A stretch of DNA of 64,000 nt from Trebonia sp035294225 (GTDB lineage: Bacteria > Actinomycetota > Actinomycetes > Streptosporangiales > Streptosporangiaceae), in NCBI GenBank assembly GCA_035294225.1, contig DATGLH010000165.1:8816-72815 (forward strand), in the 5' to 3' direction. The notes beneath the pieces are model-generated. The model did not search any database and was not told the DNA's origin. It saw only the letters and a list, made by a program, of their open reading frames with translations. The first letter of the stretch is position 1. Each line of letters starts with the position of its first letter. Shown here piece after piece: positions 7,637 through 15,345 of this stretch. The position numbers and the translations under genes are program-made.

Positions 7637-9055
7637 CTCAGCGGGGCTGGGGTGGACGGCGCCGACGGATGCACCGTCTTCGACAGCCCCGCCGCACAGG
7701 CTGACGCGGTCCTCATCGGCAGGCTCAGCGAAGGCACGGCGGGGGCCGGGCTGGCAGCGCCGCCCGTGGTGCTGCCCGACTTCTGCCACAAGGCGAAGTC
7801 GGAGATGCCGTCGAGCATCGCGGTCGCGACCACCGGGGAAATCCGCCCGGCGCTCACCGACGCCGCCCTCAACTGCGGGATGGCCCTGATGACGCTCGAC
7901 GTCGCGCGCCCCCCCGAGTCCGCGGTGACGGACTTCTACCGTCAGGTCGCGCGGCGCTTCCCCAGCCCGCCGAACTGGCGCCGGGAGCTCAGCTCCGCGG
8001 AGGTGCTGCGCGCCGCGACCGAGGGCGCCGAGTTCGCCGCCGACCGGTACGGCCTCAGCGATGACGAGCTTGATCACATTGAGGAACGCGGCCGGCTGGA
8101 CATCGACGCGTACGGCGGTGCGCAGCGCGCCAGAAAGGAACTGCCCTGGCTGGTCGTCCAGATGAGCCGCCTGCGCTTCGGCGGTATCGGCCCGAGCACC
8201 CACTTCCTGGAGTTGCAGGAGATCGAGGAAATACTCGACCCGGCGGCAGCCGCGCGGCTCGGCCTGCACGCCGGGCAGGTGACAGTTCAGTTCCACAACG
8301 GCGGCGGCGTTCTGACCGGCCAGCTGGGCGAGCTGTACGCCCGGCGGAAAAGCGCCTCGCGGATGCTCCGTGCCGAGATGTCCGTGCAAAAGCCGCTCAC
8401 CCACCTGCTCACACTCCGCCCGGGGCTCAGGCGCCGGATGGCGGCCTACTTCACCCGCGGGTGCCCGGCGGTCCCCGTTGACGGCGATGACGGACGGCGG
8501 GTGCTGCTCGCGACGCGGCTGGCGATGAACTACGGCTTCGCCTACCGGATGGCGACGTACGCGGCGCTGCGCGAGATGGCCAGGTCGGCGTTCGGCGCCA
8601 GCGCGCGCCTCGTGGTCGATTCACCGCACAACTCCATCTACGAGGAGCAGGTCGGGGGGCAGCGGGCCTTCGTCCACCGGCACAACGCCTGCCGGGCCTA
8701 CCCGGCGGCGCTGATGGCGGATCACCCGGCCTTCGCCTCGACCGGCCAGCCGCTGCTGCTGCCGGGCACCAACCGCACCTCGTCCTACCTGTGCGTACCG
8801 GCGGACAGCGCGCACCGGAGCCTGTACACCGCCTGTCACGGCTCGGGAAGCATTATCTCGGCCTTCGAGCGGACCGGGCGGTCAGGCCCCGATCCGCTCG
8901 GCCGGACCACCGCGCGATACCGGTATGACGGCAGCGCCCCGGCGCACGTGCCGCAGCTCGATGACCATGGCGTCAACGAGGCGCTGGGGATCCTCACCGG
9001 ACACGGGCTAGTGCGGCCGGTCGCCAGGATGCGGCCGTTCGCGGTGCTCACATGA
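7622..9055 (+). CDS. Divergent RtcB-family (RNA 3'-phosphate ligase-like) protein in the polysaccharide operon
   Basis: I recognise the RtcB fold by its ordered motifs. Counting from the upstream ATG at 7592: LPDFCHK (61-67), ALNCGM with Cys95, PSTHFLE with His204, VQFHNGGG with His235, an AMNYGFAYR helix (311-319), SPHNSIYEE with His346, HRHNACRA (362-369), LLPGTNRTSSY (389-399) and TACHGSGS with His416, ending in an LVRPVARMRPFAVL stretch. All metal-binding Cys/His residues and the guanylylated His position are kept, but RKGA, GSMG and HGAGR of true RtcB are changed to RHNA, GTNR and HGSGS. Canonical RtcB joins a 3'-phosphate to a 5'-OH through GMP activation and Mn2+. Here it sits between an aminotransferase and an APH-like kinase, so its substrate may not be tRNA. 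The start chosen has GGAGGT upstream; 7592 and 7607 are possible. Confidence 0.82.
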   Translation: MEIEVLSGAGVDGADGCTVFDSPAAQADAVLIGRLSEGTAGAGLAAPPVVLPDFCHKAKSEMPSSIAVATTGEIRPALTDAALNCGMALMTLDVARPPESAVTDFYRQVARRFPSPPNWRRELSSAEVLRAATEGAEFAADRYGLSDDELDHIEERGRLDIDAYGGAQRARKELPWLVVQMSRLRFGGIGPSTHFLELQEIEEILDPAAAARLGLHAGQVTVQFHNGGGVLTGQLGELYARRKSASRMLRAEMSVQKPLTHLLTLRPGLRRRMAAYFTRGCPAVPVDGDDGRRVLLATRLAMNYGFAYRMATYAALREMARSAFGASARLVVDSPHNSIYEEQVGGQRAFVHRHNACRAYPAALMADHPAFASTGQPLLLPGTNRTSSYLCVPADSAHRSLYTACHGSGSIISAFERTGRSGPDPLGRTTARYRYDGSAPAHVPQLDDHGVNEALGILTGHGLVRPVARMRPFAVLT

Positions 9056-9342
9056 GCGAGCCTGATGTGAGCGGTCTCGCATGGGCCGAGTTCCTGCCGC
9101 GCGGGGAGTACGTAGCCGTGCCGTCGCGCCGCCGCCCGCTGATCGTCGCCAGCCGGGATCCCGCGGTGCTGCGCTACCTCGCGGCCAGCGTGCTGTCCGT
9201 ACCGCCCGGCGCCGGCCCCGTGCCCAGCCTGCTGGTGACCATCGGGCTGCGCGTGTTCCGGCGCCTCGGTTCGGCGCTCCTTGCCGGACCGCTTGCCGGA
9301 CCGCTGCGGGCCCGCATGAGATTCGTGACGACGGCAGGCTGA
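9052..9342 (+). CDS. Small hypothetical protein of the polysaccharide operon
   Basis: A 96-residue ORF whose ATG overlaps the stop of the RtcB-like gene (ATGA) and whose TGA ends 2 nt before the GTG of the next gene, so it is translationally embedded in the operon. No known domain is recognised. The sequence has a central moderately hydrophobic stretch (about residues 39-75) rich in Leu, Val and Pro, and a basic C-terminus. It could be a partner of the downstream APH-like kinase or its detached N-terminal region. Confidence 0.6.
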   Translation: MSEPDVSGLAWAEFLPRGEYVAVPSRRRPLIVASRDPAVLRYLAASVLSVPPGAGPVPSLLVTIGLRVFRRLGSALLAGPLAGPLRARMRFVTTAG

Positions 9343-9344
9343 CC

Positions 9345-10343
9345 GTGGGGATCCTGGCGAAACCCACTCTCGCGTCGTTCATCGACGAGGTCGGCGCCCG
9401 GGCCGCCTGCCTGGCACTGTCGCGGGACCCGAACGCCAAGCTGACCATCCTGCTGTTCCCGCCGGGGACCGGACGGCCGGCCTACGTGGCGAAGGTGCCG
9501 ACCACCGAGGCCGCCGCCCGCAGCGTGGAACGCGAGGCGGCGCGCCTGACCGACCTCGCCGCGTGTGAACTCGGGGCGGCGAGCACGACCGTCCCGAGGG
9601 TCGTCGCGCGCCTGGAGCACTTCGGGCGGCCCGTCATGGTCACGACCGCCCTGCCCGGCAGGTCCATGCTCGCGGGCTATCACTCCTGGCGGCACACCGC
9701 CCGCCTGGCATCGGTGGCCGCCGACCTCGCCGCCGCGGGCGCGTGGCTGTCCCGCCTTCACAGCGCCACCGCGAGCGGCTCCTGCCGCATGGAAGCATTG
9801 CTCGACGGGGTCGCCGAGGCGATCCGCGTCCGGTTCGGCGCACGCCACGGCACAGCCGCCGACGTCGCTTGTGTCGAGGGCCTGCGGCGGCGGCTGGCCG
9901 GCTTTTCCGCGCCGACGAGCGTCGTGCACGGGGACTTCTGGCCCGGCAACCTGCTGGTCGCGGACGGCCGGGTGAGCGGGGTCATCGACTGGGAGATGGC
10001 CCGGCTGAACGGCCCGGCTCCGCGGGATCTCGCGCGTTTCGCCATCGCCTATTCCCTGTACCTGGACCGGCACACGCGCCCCGGGCACCGGGTGCCCGGG
10101 CACCCGGGGCTGCGGGCCGGCCCGTGGGGCGCGGGCGTGGACTACATGATGAACGGGACAGGCTGGTATCCCGGCCTCGTCCGTGCCTTCGTGCGCGAGG
10201 GACTGGAACGGCTCGGCGTGCCCGGTGGCTGCTGGCGTGACGTGCTGCTGGCCGACCTGGCCGCGACCGCCGCCGAGGCTGACCACGCCGAATTCGCCTG
10301 GAACCACCTGCTGCTGTTCAGGCGCCTGCGGAGCCGCTCATGA
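9345..10343 (+). CDS. Aminoglycoside-phosphotransferase (APH)-like kinase
   Basis: A 332-residue protein with the eukaryotic-like kinase signatures of the APH family: VVHGDFWPGN (catalytic loop, Asp in HGD) and GVIDWEMA (metal-binding Asp). The N-terminal lobe has AYVAKVP, whose Lys is the likely ATP-binding residue. The GTG start lies 2 nt after the preceding stop; the frame is open further upstream but only as an overlap with the 96-residue gene. The last codons overlap the next ATG (ATGA). Context suggests phosphorylation of a sugar, lipid-linked precursor or small hydroxyl compound rather than antibiotic resistance. Confidence 0.8.
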   Translation: MGILAKPTLASFIDEVGARAACLALSRDPNAKLTILLFPPGTGRPAYVAKVPTTEAAARSVEREAARLTDLAACELGAASTTVPRVVARLEHFGRPVMVTTALPGRSMLAGYHSWRHTARLASVAADLAAAGAWLSRLHSATASGSCRMEALLDGVAEAIRVRFGARHGTAADVACVEGLRRRLAGFSAPTSVVHGDFWPGNLLVADGRVSGVIDWEMARLNGPAPRDLARFAIAYSLYLDRHTRPGHRVPGHPGLRAGPWGAGVDYMMNGTGWYPGLVRAFVREGLERLGVPGGCWRDVLLADLAATAAEADHAEFAWNHLLLFRRLRSRS

Positions 10344-13300
10344 CGATGGTGATCGCACGCTCCCCGCGGCCGGACCCGGTCACGCCCCGCTCGCCGGCCG
10401 GGGCCGACGGCACGGCGCGGGCGGCAGCGCCGCCCCGGGGCAGCGCCGAGCGCGCCGCGGTGCTCACACTGGTCGCGGCCATCGCCTTCCAGCCGATCCT
10501 GCACCCGACCGGGCCTGGCAACAGCTCGCCGGTCGATGTCCTCACCGTGGCGTCGATCGTCACCGCCCTGGTCTGGATGGCGGGAACGCACCGCAAGCTG
10601 CGGGCGCCCTATTTCTTCCCCGTCACGCTGTATGTGGCCGCGGGAGCGGCATCCGGGCTGGTCTCGTCGCTGCCGAACACGGCACTGCTCACGCTGGCGA
10701 TCGATGCGCTGCTGTTCACCTGGTGCCTGGCAGTCGTCAACGTGCTGTCGGCGCCCCGCGCCATGCGGTACGCCGTCGCGACCTGGAGCTGGTCCGGCAT
10801 CGCCTGGGCGGCCGTCGCCATCATCGCGTGGGCCGGCCACATCACCTTCCTCGAGGGGGTGACCGCCGCCGAGGGCAACCGGGTGATGTTCACATTCGGT
10901 GATCCGAACTACGCCTCCTGGTACTGGGGATCGACGATCCTGGTTGTCTTCGCGGCGCGCACGCCCGCGAAGCGCTGGATTCGCGTGACCGGCTATCTCA
11001 TGCTGCTGTGGGCGCTGATCCTGACCGAGTCCAATGGCGGCATGCTCGCGCTGTGCGCGGGCGTCGCCTTCCTGCTGCTCGTCCGCGGCCACCGGCGCCA
11101 TGGCTGGGCAGGGGTCGTGGCGGCCGGCCTGTCCGTTGGCCTCGCGGTCAGCGCCTTCTTCACGGTCCTTCCGCTGAACGAGCTCAGGCAGTGGGCGGCG
11201 AACAGCAACCAGCCCCTGCTGGTCAACTCGATCGGGCGCAGCGCGCAGAGCACCTCGGAACGGAGCCTGCTGATCCGCGAGTCCATCCAGCTCTATGAGC
11301 GGTCAGACGGCATATTCGGCGTTGGCCCGGCGAGCACCAAGCCGCTGACCGCGGCGCTGCTGTACCCCTACGCGAACGAGGCGCACGATGACTATCTCGC
11401 CGCGTTGAGTGAGCGCGGCGCTCTTGGCCTGTTCGCGTTCCTGCTGCTCGCTGCCTCGGCGGCGGCCAGGGCAGCACCGATGATCCGGCGGCCGCTGCCG
11501 GCCCCGTTCGCCGCCGCGGTGCCGAGGCCGGCCGGGATCGTGGCCGCGCTGATCACGGTGAGCCTCAACTCCTTCTACGAGGAGGTCCAGCATTTCCGCC
11601 CGCTATGGCTGCTGCTGGCGATCGTTGCGGTCCTCGGCCGTGCCGCGGTCCGCACGCGCTCGCCGGCACGGGGCCCCCGCCGCCCGGCGGCGCCGCGTCC
11701 CGGCGGCGGCCAGCTCGCTGCCGCGCCCGGTGCCGCGCCCGGTGCCGCGCTGATACCGGGCACCGTCGGCCGCGTTCGCCGGCAGGCCGGCTCACGGCTG
11801 CTGTCCCGGAACGCGATGACCAATCTGGGCGCGCAGGCCGGGGCGCTGGCCGCGGTCTCACTGGCCAGCCTGCTGGTGGCCAGGACCGGCGGTCCGACCG
11901 TGGTCGGCGAGTACACGCTGATCCGCGTGCTGCCGTGGCTGTTCGGGGTCATATTCTCCGGCGGCCTGCCGACGGCCTCGGCGTTCTTCCTCGCGGGCGA
12001 GCGCGGCGAAGACCCGCGCGCGCGGCCCACGGTGACCCTGATCGCCGCGGCCGGCGCCGGGCTCGGCTCGCTCGTGTGGCTCGCCTGCGCCGTCCCCTTC
12101 CGCCATGAGTTCTTCCGGCAGATGCCGGCCGCGCTCGTACTCGTCATGGCCGCCCTCGTCGTGACCCAGCTCTGGACGGTGACGGCCAAGGCCTGCTGCC
12201 AGGGAAGCGGGGATATCGCGGGAGCGAACCTTGTCATCGTCGCGGAAGAACTCTGGTTCGTCTTCGTCTACCCGCTCGTGCTGCTTACCGTCGGTTACAA
12301 GGGGGCGACGTCCGTCCTCATCGCCAGCATCACCTCGGGCATGCTGGCCACGGCGACCGGGCTACTGCGCCTGCTCCGGCGCGGGTACTTCACCGGCTGG
12401 GGACGGCCGTCGCCGGCGCTGGCGAAGAAGATCCTGGCGTTCGGAGGGCGCGGCCAGCTCGGCAACATGCTCTGGCTGATGAACCTGCGGTTCGATTTCG
12501 TCCTGCTCGGCGCGCTCGCGGGACCGACGGTGCTGGGGATCTACGCGGTCGCTTCCAAGGTCGCCGAGCTCATGCGGCTGGCACCCACCGCCATCAACTA
12601 TGTTCTCTACTCACGCTTCGCGCGTCTGCCCGCCGGGCGGGCGACCGCCGAGGCACGGCATCTGCTGCCCCGCGCGCTTGCGCTGACCCTCGCGTTGACG
12701 CCGCTCGTGGCGGCGGCCGCGTATATCGGGCTGCCGATCGTCTACGGTGACGCGTTCCGCGCCGCCATAGCCCCCGCCGAGATCATCATCATCGGGCTGT
12801 CCGTCGAGGGCGCCGCGGCCGTCTCCTCCGCCTTCCTGGTCGGGCGCGGCCGCCCCGGCGTGAACTCCATCGGGATGGGCGTCGGCGCGGCGATCACCGT
12901 GACGATGGACGCCATTCTCATCCCGCGGTACGGCGCGTTCGGCGGCGCCGTTACCTCGGCCGTCACATACCTGACGACTACGATGGTGCTCGTCTTGCTG
13001 ACCCGGCGGATGCTCAGCGGCAGGCCGCCGGCCGCCGTGCCGCTCCGGCACCTGGCACGCGCCCGCGCAGCGGGACCATGGCCACGCGGGGACTCTGCGG
13101 CGCGAAGGGCCGTGGACGTCGTGGTGGCGGGTACCATACTCGCGCTCATCTCACCGCTGCTCCTGGTAATCGCGGCGGGCGTGCGGCTTACCAGCCGCGG
13201 ACCCGCGCTCTACCAGCAGGCGCGGGCCGGACGGCAGGGAAGGCCGTTCACCATGCTCAAGTTCCGCTCGATGGTGCCGGGCGCTGACCAGGCTGGCCCG

Positions 13301-14434
13301 CTGGTCACCGCCCGGGCCGATCCGCGTGTCACGCGAGTCGGCCGCTGGCTGCGGGCCACCAAGCTCGACGAGCTTCCGCAGCTCATCAACGTCCTGCGCG
13401 GGGACATGACGCTTATCGGCCCGCGGCCGGAGGTGCCCCGGTTCATCCGGTGGTACAGCGCCGAAGAGCTTCAGATCCTGCAGGTCCGGCCCGGCCTCAC
13501 CGGGCCAGGGCAGATCTTCTACACGCGGGTGCAGGAGTCCGCCGATGTGGTCGTCGGCGACCCGGAGCTGCACTACGCCATCCGCGAGCTGCACCCGAAG
13601 CTGGCCATCGACCTCGCCTATCTGCGGCACCGCAGCGTCCGGTCCGATCTGGCGATCGTCTTCCGCACCGCGTGGCTGCTGACCAGGCGCGGCAAGCGGC
13701 TTCCCTTACCGGGGGCCCCCTTGGGGGCGCAGTCCCGCACGCAGGCCTACGGCCACCACCTCGATGGCGCTGTGGCAGCCAAGCTTCGCCGTCATATTGC
13801 GGATATACGTGCGGACCGTGTTCGGCGACTGGTGCAACTGCGACGCGATCCGGTTCCGGTCCATCCCGCTGACCATCAGGCCCAGGACCTGCCGCTCGCG
13901 CGCGGTGAGCCGCTCGATGAGCTGCTGGCCCTCATCCGCGGGAGCCCGGAAGTCGGCCACCAGCTTGCCGAGCAGTCCGGCGGGCAGCCAGGTGCCGCCG
14001 AGCGCCGCGGCCCGCACCGCGCTCATGACCTGCTCGACCGACGCGCTCTTGGCGACGAAACCGACCGCGCCGGCCCGGACAGCCTCGACGGCTGTGGCGA
14101 TGTCCGCGTAGGCGGTCAGCACGACGACCGCAGGCGGAGACGGCAGCAGGGTCAGCCGCCTGGTGAGCTCGATGCCGCTTACGCTCCCCAGGCGGACATC
14201 CATCAGCACCGCGTCCGGCTTGCGCGCCGCCACGACGGCGGGGGCCTGCTCCGGGTCGGCCACGACCATCGGGGCGAAGTCCGGCTCACCAGCGAAAAGC
14301 GCCTCCAGGCCCTGGGCGAGAACCCGATGGTCATCGACGATGAGCAGCTTCGTCCGCATTGCCCGTCACAGGCCTTCCGCTGGCCCGGTTCCATCCGGAA
14401 CCGTTGTCCGTCACATCGACGATCCCCTCCCTGA
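10340..14434 (+). CDS. Giant fusion: Wzy/O-antigen-ligase-like + Wzx-like flippase + priming sugar transferase
   Basis: One uninterrupted 1364-codon frame. Residues 1 to about 440 form a polytopic Wzy/WaaL-like protein (TESNGG in the middle, many membrane segments). A Pro/Ala/Gly-rich linker (about 440-480) leads to an oligosaccharide flippase-like region (about 485-900, beginning MTNLGAQAGA at residue 493). From about 920, RAVDVVVAGTILAL starts a bacterial sugar transferase domain with one membrane helix, KFRSM, DELPQLINVLRGDM and LIGPRPE. This domain should end near residue 1130 (about 13.72 kb), but no in-frame stop occurs until 14434; the last roughly 240 residues are low-information sequence antisense to the regulator at 13706-14359. 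Polymerisation, flipping and priming would be one polypeptide. The true 3' end is uncertain. Confidence 0.8.
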   Translation: MTMVIARSPRPDPVTPRSPAGADGTARAAAPPRGSAERAAVLTLVAAIAFQPILHPTGPGNSSPVDVLTVASIVTALVWMAGTHRKLRAPYFFPVTLYVAAGAASGLVSSLPNTALLTLAIDALLFTWCLAVVNVLSAPRAMRYAVATWSWSGIAWAAVAIIAWAGHITFLEGVTAAEGNRVMFTFGDPNYASWYWGSTILVVFAARTPAKRWIRVTGYLMLLWALILTESNGGMLALCAGVAFLLLVRGHRRHGWAGVVAAGLSVGLAVSAFFTVLPLNELRQWAANSNQPLLVNSIGRSAQSTSERSLLIRESIQLYERSDGIFGVGPASTKPLTAALLYPYANEAHDDYLAALSERGALGLFAFLLLAASAAARAAPMIRRPLPAPFAAAVPRPAGIVAALITVSLNSFYEEVQHFRPLWLLLAIVAVLGRAAVRTRSPARGPRRPAAPRPGGGQLAAAPGAAPGAALIPGTVGRVRRQAGSRLLSRNAMTNLGAQAGALAAVSLASLLVARTGGPTVVGEYTLIRVLPWLFGVIFSGGLPTASAFFLAGERGEDPRARPTVTLIAAAGAGLGSLVWLACAVPFRHEFFRQMPAALVLVMAALVVTQLWTVTAKACCQGSGDIAGANLVIVAEELWFVFVYPLVLLTVGYKGATSVLIASITSGMLATATGLLRLLRRGYFTGWGRPSPALAKKILAFGGRGQLGNMLWLMNLRFDFVLLGALAGPTVLGIYAVASKVAELMRLAPTAINYVLYSRFARLPAGRATAEARHLLPRALALTLALTPLVAAAAYIGLPIVYGDAFRAAIAPAEIIIIGLSVEGAAAVSSAFLVGRGRPGVNSIGMGVGAAITVTMDAILIPRYGAFGGAVTSAVTYLTTTMVLVLLTRRMLSGRPPAAVPLRHLARARAAGPWPRGDSAARRAVDVVVAGTILALISPLLLVIAAGVRLTSRGPALYQQARAGRQGRPFTMLKFRSMVPGADQAGPLVTARADPRVTRVGRWLRATKLDELPQLINVLRGDMTLIGPRPEVPRFIRWYSAEELQILQVRPGLTGPGQIFYTRVQESADVVVGDPELHYAIRELHPKLAIDLAYLRHRSVRSDLAIVFRTAWLLTRRGKRLPLPGAPLGAQSRTQAYGHHLDGAVAAKLRRHIADIRADRVRRLVQLRRDPVPVHPADHQAQDLPLARGEPLDELLALIRGSPEVGHQLAEQSGGQPGAAERRGPHRAHDLLDRRALGDETDRAGPDSLDGCGDVRVGGQHDDRRRRRQQGQPPGELDAAYAPQADIHQHRVRLARRHDGGGLLRVGHDHRGEVRLTSEKRLQALGENPMVIDDEQLRPHCPSQAFRWPGSIRNRCPSHRRSPP
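13706..14359 (-). CDS. NarL/FixJ-family response regulator (receiver + LuxR HTH)
   Basis: A 217-residue regulator. The receiver starts KLLIVDDHR with the acidic pair, has the phospho-acceptor Asp in AVLMDVRLG (about residue 54), the Thr in VVLTAYAD and the Lys in GFVAKSAS. The C-terminal HTH contains LTARERQVLGLMVSGMDRN and SPNTVRTYIRN. Its start overlaps the upstream LuxR-type gene by 29 nt. The whole gene lies antisense to the 3' part of the giant polysaccharide ORF, so transcripts from the two strands overlap fully. A role in controlling the polysaccharide operon is plausible but unproven. Confidence 0.9.
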   Translation of the reverse strand: MRTKLLIVDDHRVLAQGLEALFAGEPDFAPMVVADPEQAPAVVAARKPDAVLMDVRLGSVSGIELTRRLTLLPSPPAVVVLTAYADIATAVEAVRAGAVGFVAKSASVEQVMSAVRAAALGGTWLPAGLLGKLVADFRAPADEGQQLIERLTARERQVLGLMVSGMDRNRIASQLHQSPNTVRTYIRNMTAKLGCHSAIEVVAVGLRAGLRPQGGPR

Positions 14435-15053
14435 CCGCAAGGGCGACGGCCTCAAGGCGGGAATGCACGCCGAACTTGACAAGCACCGAGTCGACATGCG
14501 TGCGCGTCGTGGACAGCCGGACTCCCATGGACCTGGCTATGGCGCTGGTGGACTCGCCCCGCGCCAGCCGGGCGAGTACCTCGCGTTCGCGCGGGGTCAG
14601 CAAGCGGGCCATCTCCGGGTGGCCCAGCCTGGGTCGGATCGTCCGGCGCGCCGCCCGGACCGACTGTGACAGCACGGCCCCGGCGCCCTGGCGCGCTGCC
14701 GCCCGGGCGCAGGCGCCGGTGAGCACTCTCAGGAATTCGGTGAAGTCGTCAGACTTCAGCACCGCGCCGTGCACCCCGGCCGAGAGCGCACGGCTGAGCC
14801 CTTCCGACCCCACGGCATCGGCGAGCACGACGAAGGCCGTGCCCGGGGACACCGCCTTCGCCGTGCCGATGGCCCCGGGTTCCCAGGGCATGTCCGCGTC
14901 GACCACGCAGGCGGCGGCCTGGGCGCCCGCGAGGATGTCAGCCACGGCGCCAAGAGCGGTCGCGTAGCCGACGATATCGTGGCCCGAACGGCGCAACAAT
15001 GCCCCCACCGCACTGCCGAACACGCGATGCGCGGCCGCGATCACGATCCTCAA
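14331..15053 (-). CDS. LuxR-family regulator with atypical receiver
   Basis: The frame is open from 15149, but the likely start is TTG at 15053: a GGGGGAG Shine-Dalgarno lies about 6 nt upstream and the TTG overlaps the TGA of the upstream gene (TTGA). The 240-residue product has a receiver-like domain beginning LRIVIAAAHR, where the acidic pair after strand 1 is replaced by Ala-Ala; an Asp in CVVDADMPW and a Lys in GAVLKSDD remain. The C-terminal LuxR HTH has LLTPREREVLARLARGES and LSTTRTHVDSVL. Loss of the acidic pair argues against normal Mg2+-dependent phosphorylation, so it may be phosphorylation-independent or ligand-gated. Confidence 0.85.
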   Translation of the reverse strand: MRIVIAAAHRVFGSAVGALLRRSGHDIVGYATALGAVADILAGAQAAACVVDADMPWEPGAIGTAKAVSPGTAFVVLADAVGSEGLSRALSAGVHGAVLKSDDFTEFLRVLTGACARAAARQGAGAVLSQSVRAARRTIRPRLGHPEMARLLTPREREVLARLARGESTSAIARSMGVRLSTTRTHVDSVLVKFGVHSRLEAVALAVREGIVDVTDNGSGWNRASGRPVTGNADEAAHRR

Positions 15054-15301
15054 CGCGGCTCTCCCCCCTGCTCCAGCACCCTCTGGCAGATCTCCACGAT
15101 CTGCCCGGCGGCCGCGGCGATCCCCTCCAGCCGGCTGCGCAGCTGGCATCCGGCGGCGAGGCCCGCCCCGGTCGCCTCCGTGTCCGCTAGCCGCACGAAT
15201 ATCCCGATCGCCGCCGCCGACTCGATGAGGTCATGACACAGTTCCCGGACCAGCATGTCCGGCGACCTGTCAGCGGGCATGCCGAACTGCCCCCCTGTCA
15301 T
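15050..15301 (-). CDS. Small HisKA-like (dimerisation domain only) protein
   Basis: An 83-residue helical protein with LVRELCHDLIES near the N-terminus, resembling the H-box helix of histidine kinases, followed by a second helix (LRSRLEGIAAAAGQIVEICQRVL), the two-helix pattern of a DHp domain. No ATPase domain follows; the next frame is a LuxR regulator. It lies between the HATPase-bearing kinase and the two LuxR genes, all minus strand, so it may serve as a phosphotransfer or dimerisation partner. Assignment rests on pattern similarity alone. Confidence 0.55.
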   Translation of the reverse strand: MTGGQFGMPADRSPDMLVRELCHDLIESAAAIGIFVRLADTEATGAGLAAGCQLRSRLEGIAAAAGQIVEICQRVLEQGGEPR

Positions 15302-15345
15302 CCCGCCCTAGCCCCCTTCGCCTAGCTCATGGCAGCGTGCCTAGC

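Noticed and set aside
9081..9344. Upstream extension of the APH-like kinase frame
   Set aside because: This part overlaps the 96-residue gene in another frame, is Arg/Ala/Pro-rich, and the GTG at 9345 fits right after the preceding stop.
9345..10343. Aminoglycoside resistance gene
   Set aside because: The APH motif is shared by many small-molecule and sugar kinases; location in a polysaccharide operon argues against resistance.
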